From NCBI RefSeq assembly GCF_046523945.1, contig NZ_CP171363.1:2108001-2172000 (forward strand): a stretch of 64,000 bases of DNA, given 5' to 3'. Source of the stretch: Faucicola mancuniensis (GTDB taxonomy: Bacteria > Pseudomonadota > Gammaproteobacteria > Pseudomonadales > Moraxellaceae). A program made the position numbers and the translations under genes. This document shows positions 16,422 through 25,022 of this stretch, piece by piece. A model generated the notes under the pieces. The model did no database searches, was not told the origin of the DNA, and worked only from the letters and a program-made list of their open reading frames with translations. Every line of letters begins with the position of its first letter. Position 1 is the stretch's first letter.

Positions 16422-18515
16422 TTAAAATTGATACGTTGCACCCAATAACCATTGACGATTATCAAGATTGCTTTGGTCATTGCTATCGCTGGTATCTCGT
16501 TGTTTATCAAACACATTGTTAATAGCAGTATAAACGGCTAATTTTGGCGTTGCTTGATAATTGAATTTGGTATTCCAAACCCACCAAGCAGGCGAGTAGG
16601 CGACTTGTTCACTGTCAAGCAAATGTTTGGATTCGTACATCGCTTGATTGACCCAATCTAACTTTGGCGTGATTTGATAATTTGCCAAAATGCCTGCTTT
16701 ATGTTTGGGGCGTTGGGTCAATTCTGTGCCAGTTGTGGTATTATGCGTATGCAAATAACCATAATTGAACTGTAACTCAAGGTTTTTTAACGCTTGCCAA
16801 TGAATTGCCACATCACCGCCATAAGTGGTCGCATTGTCCACATTGTCATAGCCATAAATTGCAATATTGTCTTCATAACGTAGTGGTTGGGTGCGGTCAG
16901 TTTGAATCAAATCTTTAATATCATTGTAAAATAAATTAACAGAAAGATTTAAATTTTCTAAAATATCTGCTTGATAACCCAACTGATAACTGGTAGATGT
17001 TTCAGGCACTAAGTCAGAACTGCCCAGCACCTTATAACCCAACGCACTGTGGTCAAAGACATAATAACGCTCTTTTAAATTTGGCACACGATAACCACTG
17101 CCAACGCTGGCTCGCCAAGTATGGTTAATGCCTGTATCACCGATATGATTGTACTTCACAGCCAGTTTTGGGGCGGTATTACCACCAAAATCGCTATCAT
17201 CTTGATAACGAATACCCGTAATCAGCTCCCAATTATCACCAATTAACCAATCATTTTGTAAATAAACTTCGCTCACATCTCGCTGTTCTTTGGCACGGTT
17301 AAGTTCGTTATTGCCATTGTTTTGTTGTTGCAAATCGTCTTTTTGATGGCTAAAACCCACTTGCCATAATTGATAACTATTATCATTAATAGCTAAACTT
17401 GGAAAATCCGCTTGTAATTGAGCGATTTGGGTACTCATATTGGCGGTGCGGTTGGTTTGTTGCACACCGTTCATAGAGGTCGTAGAATGGCTATCATAGC
17501 CTTCATAAAATACCGAACCTGTCAATTTGGTATCTTGCAAAACATTGTTTATATTCTTTAATTGACCGTTAAACCCTAGCGAAAATCGGTTTTTATCAAT
17601 GGCTTCTTCACGCAAAGTATTGTAGCTTAAAGGGGCTTTAAAAGTATCAAAACGGCTTTCATCATCTTCTTGATAATGCTCCATTTCTAGCCATGCTTTT
17701 TGCAAAAATGCTTGGTTTTGTTGGGGTTGATATTGGAGTTTTGCCGAAATTTGCTGTTGCTCGGTGCTGTCTTTTAGCTGTTTCCACGCATCTGGATTGA
17801 TACGCAAGCCCTTGTCTTTTAAATGCGAAGCAGAAACCCTTGCCAACCAGTCGCCCTGTTTATCAAGCTGAATATCGCTACTCATCTCAACAAACTGATA
17901 ATTGTCATCAAAATTTTTGCCACTCGGATTTTGTTCACCATTGGTCGCAACATTGGCAGTGATATGACCTGTTATGCGTTGGTCTTGGGGCTTTAAACGC
18001 TTGGTAATCACGTTCACCACACCGCCCATTGCCGAACTGCCGTATTGAGCCGATGAAGCCCCTTGAATGACTTCAATCTGTTCCACATCAACATTTAAAT
18101 ATTGACTAATGTTTACTTTTGAACCTGTGCTGGCAGTTACAGGCAATCCATCAATCAAAACCAACACTTGGTCGCCAGAAAATCCCTGTATGGTAACTTC
18201 ATAGCCAGTTTTGCCGTGCAAAGGGCGTAATTGCAACTGTGGTAACAATTCTAACGCCTGTTTTAAGGTGCGAGCATGGTTTTCTTCTAATTGTTTTTTG
18301 CCGATGACGCTGACAGGAATGGGGGTTTCTTTGACACCTTTTTCGGTACGAGTGGCAGTAATGACGATTGTGTCAAGCGTGGTGCTAGGCGACATATTAT
18401 CGGCTAAATTGTCATTGGTAAAACCAGTTTGACAACTGCCCATCATCATCAAGGCGAATAGGTATTGTAAAGATTTGGTTAATTGTCTAGGTTGAAAATT
18501 TGAACAAAAAATCAT
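16422..18515 (-). CDS. TonB-dependent outer-membrane receptor, likely heme receptor paired with the HmuY-like protein
   Basis: The 697-residue protein has a TonB box-like TLDTIVITATRT (about 47-58), a plug domain (about 60-170, with GFSGDQVLVLIDGLPV and SAQYGSSAMGGVVNVIT), and a beta-barrel that ends in a terminal aromatic (GATYQF). It takes a ligand across the outer membrane using TonB energy. The pairing with an HmuY-like lipoprotein and Fur-box-like sites upstream point to iron or heme uptake. The N-terminal segment before the TonB box is long; the signal peptide probably starts at the annotated ATG and covers about 35 residues with a Cys, so the processed form may be unusual. Confidence 0.85.
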   Translation of the reverse strand: MIFCSNFQPRQLTKSLQYLFALMMMGSCQTGFTNDNLADNMSPSTTLDTIVITATRTEKGVKETPIPVSVIGKKQLEENHARTLKQALELLPQLQLRPLHGKTGYEVTIQGFSGDQVLVLIDGLPVTASTGSKVNISQYLNVDVEQIEVIQGASSAQYGSSAMGGVVNVITKRLKPQDQRITGHITANVATNGEQNPSGKNFDDNYQFVEMSSDIQLDKQGDWLARVSASHLKDKGLRINPDAWKQLKDSTEQQQISAKLQYQPQQNQAFLQKAWLEMEHYQEDDESRFDTFKAPLSYNTLREEAIDKNRFSLGFNGQLKNINNVLQDTKLTGSVFYEGYDSHSTTSMNGVQQTNRTANMSTQIAQLQADFPSLAINDNSYQLWQVGFSHQKDDLQQQNNGNNELNRAKEQRDVSEVYLQNDWLIGDNWELITGIRYQDDSDFGGNTAPKLAVKYNHIGDTGINHTWRASVGSGYRVPNLKERYYVFDHSALGYKVLGSSDLVPETSTSYQLGYQADILENLNLSVNLFYNDIKDLIQTDRTQPLRYEDNIAIYGYDNVDNATTYGGDVAIHWQALKNLELQFNYGYLHTHNTTTGTELTQRPKHKAGILANYQITPKLDWVNQAMYESKHLLDSEQVAYSPAWWVWNTKFNYQATPKLAVYTAINNVFDKQRDTSDSNDQSNLDNRQWLLGATYQF

Positions 18516-18592
18516 AGTTTATCTATATTAACTTAAGTTTTTTAAAATAAAATACACATTGTTAAAAATATCTCAAAAATATTTTATTACAT

Positions 18593-18635
18593 ATGATAAT
18601 AATTATCAATAAAATATTGATAATTATTATTATTT
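18593..18635. promoter_or_regulatory. Tandem Fur-box-like operator upstream of the TonB receptor
   Basis: Two adjacent AT-rich blocks are GATAATAATTATC (18595-18607) and TTGATAATTATTATT (about 18617-18632). Both resemble the Fur consensus GATAATGATAATCATTATC. They sit about 80-120 bases upstream of the receptor start on the minus strand. Iron-dependent repression of the receptor and HmuY-like gene is inferred. The site is also upstream of the divergent WYL gene. Confidence 0.7.
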
Positions 18636-18756
18636 TGTTTTAAATTTATAGGGTTCGATTTTGACAAAAAAATAACAAAAAATCGTCATAAAATTTAACA
18701 CGACATAAAATGTCATGTTAGAATAACCGTATTTAAAAAAATTTGAAGGAAATATC

Positions 18757-19788
18757 ATGGGAAAAACCAATCACCACAACGCCACCGCAACCACCGCTCG
18801 CCAATGGCATATCCTGTCGCAACTTGACCGCAAACGCTGGATAGGCACGAACCACATCAAAACGCAACTGGATTTGATGGGATTTGGCATGAGTATTCGC
18901 ACCATTCAGCGAGATTTAAACGCTTTGGCGGAGCGTTTTCCCATTGAAAAAAACAATGCTAATCCGCAAGGCTGGCGTTGGCGTGAAGACGCACCCATGC
19001 AAAGTTTGCCCCACATGAATTTATCGCAAGCGGTCGCCTTTAGCATGGTAAAAGATAATTTGACCCAACTGTTGCCTCCTGCGGTGCTTGATGAGTTAGT
19101 GCCTTGGTTTGACCTTGCCAATCGTCAGCTAAAAGAGAGCAAAGTCGCAAACACGTGGCTAGACCGAGTAAGAATTTTATCGGCAAATCAACCACTTATT
19201 CCACCGCACGTGGATGCGAATGCCAAAGAAGCGGTGTATGAAGCCTTGTTTAATAACAAACAATTGATTGCCCATTATAAAGGGCGTGGGCGAGATGAGG
19301 CGACCGAATATACCTTAAATCCGTTGGCGATTGTTCAGCGTGGCGTGGTGATTTATTTGGTTGCCACCCGTCAAGATAAACAACCGACTGATGTTCGCCA
19401 ATTTGCCTTGCACCGTTTTGAAAAGGCGACCGTCAGCGACAATGACGCACCATTGCCGACCGATTTTAACCTTGATGAATATATCAACACTGGGGCGATG
19501 GGCTTTAATTTTCCGTTATTTGACAGTTTAAAAACCCAAGAAAATCACAAACAAAATTATCCAATTAGTAATATTCATCTGATTTTTGAGCCAAAAGCGG
19601 GCAATAGTTTGCTAGAAAGCCAGTTGAGCGAAGACCAACACACTTGGGAAGATGAAGATGGCTTGCACGTTACTGCTACCGTCAATTTGACATCGCAGTT
19701 GGTATGGTGGCTTCGTGGTTTTGGCAAAGGACTTCGTCAAATTGAGCCAAATATTTTGGCATTGGCGGTTTTTGAAAATGACTTATAA
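18757..19788 (+). CDS. WYL-domain transcriptional regulator
   Basis: The 343-residue protein has an N-terminal winged helix-turn-helix (about 18-75, IRTIQRDLNALAERFPIE) and a C-terminal WYL-type sensor domain (about 165-235, with AHYKGRGRDEATEYTLNPLAIVQRGVVIYL and FALHRFEKATV). The first part of that motif is written here as two joined blocks; both are visible without gap. WYL proteins bind DNA and sense nucleic-acid or nucleotide ligands, often in stress or defence. The target is unknown. The ATG follows a GAAGGAAAT ribosome site. A TerD-like gene follows after 27 bases in the same direction. Confidence 0.85.
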   Translation: MGKTNHHNATATTARQWHILSQLDRKRWIGTNHIKTQLDLMGFGMSIRTIQRDLNALAERFPIEKNNANPQGWRWREDAPMQSLPHMNLSQAVAFSMVKDNLTQLLPPAVLDELVPWFDLANRQLKESKVANTWLDRVRILSANQPLIPPHVDANAKEAVYEALFNNKQLIAHYKGRGRDEATEYTLNPLAIVQRGVVIYLVATRQDKQPTDVRQFALHRFEKATVSDNDAPLPTDFNLDEYINTGAMGFNFPLFDSLKTQENHKQNYPISNIHLIFEPKAGNSLLESQLSEDQHTWEDEDGLHVTATVNLTSQLVWWLRGFGKGLRQIEPNILALAVFENDL

Positions 19789-19815
19789 TCAATTAAAAAA
19801 TTTGGAAAAAAAGTA

Positions 19816-20673
19816 ATGACACAGACTAACGAGCAACAAGCCATAGACGTTTTACAAAAAATTGAAAGCCAAAATACGCTGAAAACCACGATTGTACACG
19901 ACCGACTTGCCCAAAAAACGAACAATTTTGAACAAAACTTTGATGAAAGTGTCAAACAAACTGCCAAAAATGCCAATTTACCATTGGACGCACCGCCAAG
20001 CAATCCGCACGAAACTGAACAAAACGAGTTGGCATTGGCAGGCGTGTTGATTGATGAGTTGGCGGTCAGCTTAAAACAATGGCAATTTAGTTTGCATTGG
20101 CAACAGACCCGTGTGCCAAAGTCAGGTTTAATCAATCGCCTAAAAAAACGCACGCAGTTGATGGATTTGGATTTGTCGTGTCTGCTGTGCAACCGTTATG
20201 GCGAAGTGGTAGAGCGAGTTTGGTTCAAAAATGTGCGAGACCAAGCCGAGTCGGTGCGTTATCAAGGCGACGAGTTGCTTGGCGATAGAGCCTTGCACGT
20301 GCAGAAAAAAAACATGCTGGAAAAAACTGACGTAGAGCAAAAAATTGAGCCAAAATACGAAAATATTAACTTGTATTTGTCCAATATTCCACCACATATT
20401 TATCAAATTGTGTTGGTTATTTCGTCTTATACGGGCGATGATTTAAATTTGGTCGCACAGGGCGAATGCCATCTTAGCGATGATGAAGGCAATGTTATCA
20501 GCCAAATTTCTTTGCCAAAACTGCCTGAAAACGTGCCTGCCGTTTGGCTTGCCACTTTGACTCGTTCGGCAAACAGTTGGTATTTGGTTGAAAACAAACA
20601 ACATTTAAAAAACCATCAACAATTTGAATTTGAAAAAGAAATTAGCAGTCAAATCATACGACAAGCTAGATAA
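19816..20673 (+). CDS. TerD-family protein
   Basis: The 285-residue protein has a TerD-like domain in its second half (about 115-250): MDLDLSCLLCNRYGEVVERVWF, then SVRYQGDELLGD, then NLYLSNIPPHIYQIVLVISS. TerD domains are beta-sandwiches that usually bind calcium through Asp residues and are linked to tellurite and other stress responses. The N-terminal 100 residues are hydrophilic and not recognised. It lies close behind the WYL regulator and is probably co-transcribed. No other ter genes are nearby, so the function is open. Confidence 0.78.
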   Translation: MTQTNEQQAIDVLQKIESQNTLKTTIVHDRLAQKTNNFEQNFDESVKQTAKNANLPLDAPPSNPHETEQNELALAGVLIDELAVSLKQWQFSLHWQQTRVPKSGLINRLKKRTQLMDLDLSCLLCNRYGEVVERVWFKNVRDQAESVRYQGDELLGDRALHVQKKNMLEKTDVEQKIEPKYENINLYLSNIPPHIYQIVLVISSYTGDDLNLVAQGECHLSDDEGNVISQISLPKLPENVPAVWLATLTRSANSWYLVENKQHLKNHQQFEFEKEISSQIIRQAR

Positions 20674-20705
20674 TATCAAAATTTTGATGCCCAATATCAA
20701 CCGTG

Positions 20706-21176
20706 TTACCCAAAAAACGCCATCAACCATAATACCGTTATCAAACACAACGCCAAAAACTGTGCCGCCGAGCCGACATCTTTGCCGATTTTGGCAAGGG
20801 GGTGGCGTTCGGTGGACGTGTGGTCAATGGCGGCTTCTAGCCCTGTGTTAAACAGCTCCACCACCAACGAAAAAACACTGGCAAATACCAAAATCATTTT
20901 AATCACCAAGGCAAACGGCATAAAAATCAATGCCAATAACAAACATAAGTTTAGCCAAAAAACTTGGCGAAATGCCGCTTCATGTTGGTAGGCTGCCAAA
21001 AAACCGTCTTTGGAATAAGTGCTGGCTTTGATGATACGCCCAAAACCTGTCGTGCCTTTGATTTCACTGGCGTAACCTGATAAATGTTTGTGAAATTTTT
21101 CGGTGTTGGCGTGGTTGTTTCCATGATTTTCGTTATTTTGCGGTTGTTCCGTTGAATTTGGCATACATTTTTCCAT
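20706..21176 (-). CDS. dgkA: Diacylglycerol kinase
   Basis: The 156-residue inner-membrane enzyme phosphorylates diacylglycerol to phosphatidic acid for lipid recycling. It has three membrane helices in the C-terminal 100 residues and the signature VELFNTGLEAAIDHTSTER, followed by HPLAKIGKDVGSAA. The first 45 residues are an additional Asn/His-rich tail absent from E. coli DgkA (122 residues). The start could be the ATG at codon 5 (MPNSTEQ). It converges with the TerD-like gene. Confidence 0.93.
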   Translation of the reverse strand: MEKCMPNSTEQPQNNENHGNNHANTEKFHKHLSGYASEIKGTTGFGRIIKASTYSKDGFLAAYQHEAAFRQVFWLNLCLLLALIFMPFALVIKMILVFASVFSLVVELFNTGLEAAIDHTSTERHPLAKIGKDVGSAAQFLALCLITVLWLMAFFG

Positions 21177-21239
21177 AGATTGATTTAAAACGCATTATAA
21201 AACAATCTGTGATACCGTCAAGCACAATTTGTCTTATCT

Positions 21240-22823
21240 TTATGCGTGCATTTTTGGCAACAAAATTTGTATTTTGACAAAATTTTGTAAGTTTGGATTG
21301 TTTGATAAAAATTCATCAAAATTGTTATGATTTAACACAATTTTGTCGGCAGATATTTGTGAAAATGTGATGCTACCTGCGTGACGGTCTATCACTTGTT
21401 TTACCAAAGTTAAGCCCAAACCTGTGCCTTTTACAGATTTTTGTTGCTGATGTTGAGCGTGATTTTCCATAATTTCAATAATTTCAATGCTAAAATAACG
21501 TTCAAAGGCTTTTTGAATGACATAATCTGGCAAATATTCACTGTCGTTTAACACATTGATTTCAATTTGATTTTTGTCATTTTTTAATTGAATGATGATG
21601 ACTTGATTGGCAAATTTGATGGCGTTATCAAGGATATTTTGCAGGGCTTGTTCTAGCCAAAATTTGTCCACATTTGCCATAACATTGTCATCAAAATCTT
21701 GAATGACAGTTAAGTTTTTTTGTTGAATCCATGCTTGTTGGTTGTGAATGGTGGTGTGGATAATCGGATTGATGGCTTGATGATGTTGATTTAGTTTAAA
21801 ATTGGGCTGTTCTAATTTGGCAATGACAAGTAATTTTTCAACCAAAGTTTGTAGTTTGTCCGATTGTTGCAAAATTGTTTGGCTAAATTGTTTACGATGT
21901 TTGGCAGGCAAGTCATCGCCAAGCAACTCGCCACTGGCACGAATGGCGGTTAGCGGGCTTTTTAGCTCGTGGGTCAGCGTATGTACATAGTCGGTAACGT
22001 AGGCTTTGTTTTCAATGGTGTTTTTCATCTCATTGATGGCAATCCCCAGCTCGTTTAACTCTTTTCCAAGATAAAAATGGGGCGGTGGGGTGCTGGCAAG
22101 ATTTTGGGTGTAGCGGTTAATTGTCTGAATACTGTAGCGAAGCCACCACGCCATCAGCCCTGTAAACAACAGCCCAAGCCCTGCGATATACAGCATGGTC
22201 TTCAAAATTTCATCACGGCTAAGATTGATATAAGGCAACAGGCTTAACACAGGCTTGCCAACGCTCACCACGCCAATCAACTCGCCATTTTGGTTCAAAA
22301 TCGGCGATGCCACATACATTACAGAACTGTCAGCAATCGTTGGGTTTTGCTTGGACGACCTTGCTCCATATTTGCCTTGCAAAGTCAGATACACATCATT
22401 CCAACGGCTAAAATCTTTGCCAACCGCTTGATTTTGGCTATCATAAATCACCACGCCTTTTTGATTGGTAATGTAAACGTGCAGTTGGCTTTGGGTTTTT
22501 TGGTCATACCAAACTGGAAAATTGGGCTGAGTTGGATTGTAAGGTGCAAATGATTGTGCTAAATCTTGTTGAAAATCACGCTGATAAATCTGTCCAGATA
22601 CCACCACAGGGCGAAGCGACACCGCCAAAATCCGTGAAATATCCACTAAAGTATCTTCCACCACACGCTGAGCCGATGGCTTGATAGTTTTTTGTAACTG
22701 ATAAATGGCAAGCGTACTGGCAAGCACAATCACCAAACCAAACGCAAACCAAATACGAAAAAATACACTAAAACTTAAGCGCTTTTTAAAAATATGGTCT
22801 AAAAATTGATGAAAATTTTTCAC
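21240..22823 (-). CDS. creC: Sensor histidine kinase CreC
   Basis: The 527-residue kinase has two membrane helices (about 22-42 and 208-228) around a periplasmic sensor with YGARSSKQNPTIADSSVMYV and GVVSVGKP, both typical of CreC. The HisKA site is His285 in LTHELKSPLTAIRASG. The ATPase domain has an N-box (WLEQALQNILDNAIKFA) and G-box (KGTGLGLTLVKQVID). CreC phosphorylates the regulator CreB in response to metabolic state. creB is normally adjacent, but the 570 bases upstream hold no response regulator and dgkA lies downstream, so the partner must be elsewhere or absent. Confidence 0.88.
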   Translation of the reverse strand: MKNFHQFLDHIFKKRLSFSVFFRIWFAFGLVIVLASTLAIYQLQKTIKPSAQRVVEDTLVDISRILAVSLRPVVVSGQIYQRDFQQDLAQSFAPYNPTQPNFPVWYDQKTQSQLHVYITNQKGVVIYDSQNQAVGKDFSRWNDVYLTLQGKYGARSSKQNPTIADSSVMYVASPILNQNGELIGVVSVGKPVLSLLPYINLSRDEILKTMLYIAGLGLLFTGLMAWWLRYSIQTINRYTQNLASTPPPHFYLGKELNELGIAINEMKNTIENKAYVTDYVHTLTHELKSPLTAIRASGELLGDDLPAKHRKQFSQTILQQSDKLQTLVEKLLVIAKLEQPNFKLNQHHQAINPIIHTTIHNQQAWIQQKNLTVIQDFDDNVMANVDKFWLEQALQNILDNAIKFANQVIIIQLKNDKNQIEINVLNDSEYLPDYVIQKAFERYFSIEIIEIMENHAQHQQQKSVKGTGLGLTLVKQVIDRHAGSITFSQISADKIVLNHNNFDEFLSNNPNLQNFVKIQILLPKMHA

Positions 22824-22851
22824 AAAAATAACAATCTAATATTACCAAAGA

Positions 22852-23016
22852 TTAACACATTTTTTGGTGTAAATATCGGCGAATGGCTTGATAAATTCGC
22901 TCATGCACATAGGATTTATGACGGTATTTTCCCAAAAATTTTAACAAATAATGCGTTATCGCTCGCATGATTTCTTTTTTGATGGTGTTGTTTAAGGTTG
23001 AACGATTGCGGTTCAT
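22852..23016 (-). CDS. Possible small basic protein, 54 residues
   Basis: The ORF begins MNRNRSTLNNTIKKEI and ends RRYLHQKMC. It is rich in Arg, Lys, His and Tyr (predicted strongly basic) and has an AAGG site about seven bases before the ATG. It lies 28 bases upstream of creC in the same direction, where creB would normally be. It has no resemblance to a response regulator that I can see. It could be a genuine small gene, a remnant, or chance. I do not assign a function. Confidence 0.35.
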   Translation of the reverse strand: MNRNRSTLNNTIKKEIMRAITHYLLKFLGKYRHKSYVHERIYQAIRRYLHQKMC

Positions 23017-23145
23017 AATGTGCCTTGATATGCCTTTTTAAAGTGATTTGGTTAACTGAATTGATAACTTTTATTTGCTTTTAGCATTGTAACATTGTTT
23101 AAAAATTTTTCAATTGTTAACTTTTTACAAAGCTAAAAAAAGAAT

Positions 23146-23174
23146 TTGACAATCGTTAATTCTATGGTTAAAAT
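23146..23174 (+). promoter_or_regulatory. Sigma70 promoter of guaB
   Basis: The -35 TTGACA (23146-23151) and -10 TAAAAT (23169-23174) are separated by exactly 17 bases. The expected start of transcription is near 23181, giving a leader of about 213 bases before the guaB ATG. Confidence 0.75.
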
Positions 23175-23284
23175 AAGTCGCTAATTTTATATTTAAACTT
23201 TTAATATTGCAAAAATATAGGTCAAAAATTGGCAACTTTTTTTATTAAAAAACCAAAAAAAATGGTAAAAAACCATTAAAAAAT

Positions 23285-23327
23285 AAGGCTAGGCAGAAAT
23301 CTGTTTAGCCTTTTGTGTTTTTTGTTT
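23285..23327 (+). terminator. Terminator-like hairpin in the guaB leader (possible attenuator)
   Basis: A stem AGGCTAGGCAGA / TCTGTTTAGCCT (with two G-U pairs) is followed by TTTTGTGTTTTTTG. It lies about 80 bases before guaB, and there is no plus-strand gene upstream that would need a terminator. That position suggests conditional termination in the leader. Confidence 0.5.
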
Positions 23328-23393
23328 GGCAAATTTTTGTATATTAAATTCACCAATTATCAAAAACAATTTACAACAACCATTGGGGTCATT

Positions 23394-24863
23394 ATGTTAA
23401 AAATAGTCAATGAAGCCTTAACCTTTGATGATGTGCTGTTATTGCCAGCTTATTCTGAAGTGTTACCAAAATCCGTCAATCTAAAAACTCGCTTGACAAC
23501 AGGTATTGAGCTTAATTTGCCAATCATTTCGGCAGCGATGGATACCGTTACCGAAGCCAAAATGTCAATCTCTATGGCACAGCTTGGTGGTTTGGGGATT
23601 ATTCACAAAAATATGGATATCGCACGTCAAGCTCGTCAAGTGCGTCATGTCAAAAAATTTGAAGCAGGTACGGTCGCTGACCCAATCACGGTAACGCCTG
23701 ATGTAACTGTGGGTGAGCTGTTAAAAATCACACGTGAAAACAAAATTAGCGGTGTGCCTGTGGTTGATGAAAATAAACAAGTGGTCGGTATTGTTACCCA
23801 TCGTGATTTGCGTTTTGAAGAAAATCACAATCAACCTGTCAAAAACGTGATGACACCCAAAGAAAAATTGGTAACAGTCAAAGAAGGCGAAAGTACCGAA
23901 AATATCAAACGTTTGCTCCATGAACATCGCATTGAAAAAGTGATTGTAACTGATGATAATGGGCGTTTAAAAGGTTTGATTACGGTCAATGATTTTACCA
24001 AAGCCGAAAACAATCCAAATGCGTGTAAAGATGCCAAAGGTCGCTTGCGTGTTGGGGCGGCTGTCGGCACAGGTGCAGATACAGAAGCCCGTGTGGAAGC
24101 CTTGGTCGGTGCGGGCGTGGATGTGATTATCGTGGATACCGCTCACGGACATTCTAAAGGCGTGCTTGAGCGTCTCAATTGGGTGAAGAAAAACTTTCCA
24201 CAAGTACAAGTGATTGGCGGTAATATCGCCACAGGTGATGCGGCATTGGCATTACGTGATATGGGGGCGGACGCAGTTAAAGTCGGTATTGGTCCAGGTT
24301 CTATTTGTACCACACGCATTGTTGCAGGAGTTGGCGTGCCACAGATTTCGGCGATTGACAATGTTGCCAGTGCGTTAAAAGACAGTATTCCACTGATTTC
24401 TGATGGTGGTATTCGTTTTTCTGGTGATATGGCAAAAGCGATTGCCGCAGGTGCAAGCTGTATCATGGTCGGTAGCTTGCTTGCAGGGACAGAAGAAGCC
24501 CCCGGTGAAGTGGAGCTATTTCAAGGGCGATATTACAAAGCCTATCGTGGCATGGGTTCATTGGGTGCGATGAGTGGACAAAATGGCTCGTCAGACCGCT
24601 ATTTCCAAGACAGCAAAGACGGCGTGGAAAAACTTGTTCCAGAAGGCATTGAAGGTCGTGTACCTTATAAAGGCCCTGTGGCAGGTATTATCAATCAAAT
24701 GGCAGGTGGCTTGCGTTCATCAATGGGCTATACAGGCTGTGCCACGATTGAAGATATGCGTACAAAACCTGAATTTGTGCGTGTTACGTCAGCAGGTATG
24801 AAAGAATCGCACGTTCACGATGTGCAAATTACCAAAGAAGCCCCAAATTATCGCCAAAATTAA
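23394..24863 (+). CDS. guaB: Inosine-5'-monophosphate dehydrogenase
   Basis: The enzyme oxidises IMP to XMP with NAD, the committing step of guanine nucleotide synthesis. I chose the ATG at 23394 (489 residues, starting MLKIVNEALTFDDVLLLPAY), which matches the family length; the frame is open 27 codons further upstream but that part is not conserved. Visible features are two CBS domains (about 93-205), the active-site loop GPGSICTTRIVAGVG with catalytic Cys305, and the flap region with RYFQDSKDGVEKLVPEG. It stands alone behind a strong promoter and a structured leader. Confidence 0.96.
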   Translation: MLKIVNEALTFDDVLLLPAYSEVLPKSVNLKTRLTTGIELNLPIISAAMDTVTEAKMSISMAQLGGLGIIHKNMDIARQARQVRHVKKFEAGTVADPITVTPDVTVGELLKITRENKISGVPVVDENKQVVGIVTHRDLRFEENHNQPVKNVMTPKEKLVTVKEGESTENIKRLLHEHRIEKVIVTDDNGRLKGLITVNDFTKAENNPNACKDAKGRLRVGAAVGTGADTEARVEALVGAGVDVIIVDTAHGHSKGVLERLNWVKKNFPQVQVIGGNIATGDAALALRDMGADAVKVGIGPGSICTTRIVAGVGVPQISAIDNVASALKDSIPLISDGGIRFSGDMAKAIAAGASCIMVGSLLAGTEEAPGEVELFQGRYYKAYRGMGSLGAMSGQNGSSDRYFQDSKDGVEKLVPEGIEGRVPYKGPVAGIINQMAGGLRSSMGYTGCATIEDMRTKPEFVRVTSAGMKESHVHDVQITKEAPNYRQN

Positions 24864-24881
24864 TTAACAAACGATTTAGAG

Positions 24882-24905
24882 CCTGTATTCATAACGTTTT
24901 TGCAA
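24882..24905. repeat. 24-bp dispersed motif, copy 1
   Basis: CCTGTATTCATAAC followed by GTTTTTGCAA. The same sequence with two changes occurs at 63949-63972. Here it sits 18 bases after the guaB stop. The nature is unknown; it could be the end of a mobile element. Confidence 0.5.
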
Positions 24906-24907
24906 TG

Positions 24908-24941
24908 AAAAATCCACCAAACATTTGGTGGATTTTTTTTT
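24908..24941 (+). terminator. Rho-independent terminator of guaB
   Basis: The stem AATCCACCAAA / TTTGGTGGATT with a two-base loop is followed by a run of T. Confidence 0.92.
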
Positions 24942-25022
24942 GAAAAAAATGACAAAAGGTATGATATCTGATATATTATTTGACATATTTGTCAATATTA
25001 AATTTAAAAAAAAGGTAAAATT

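Noticed and set aside
23313..23393. Extended N-terminus of guaB
   Set aside because: The upstream 27 codons start inside the leader hairpin and T-tract, and IMPDH homologues begin at the later ATG.
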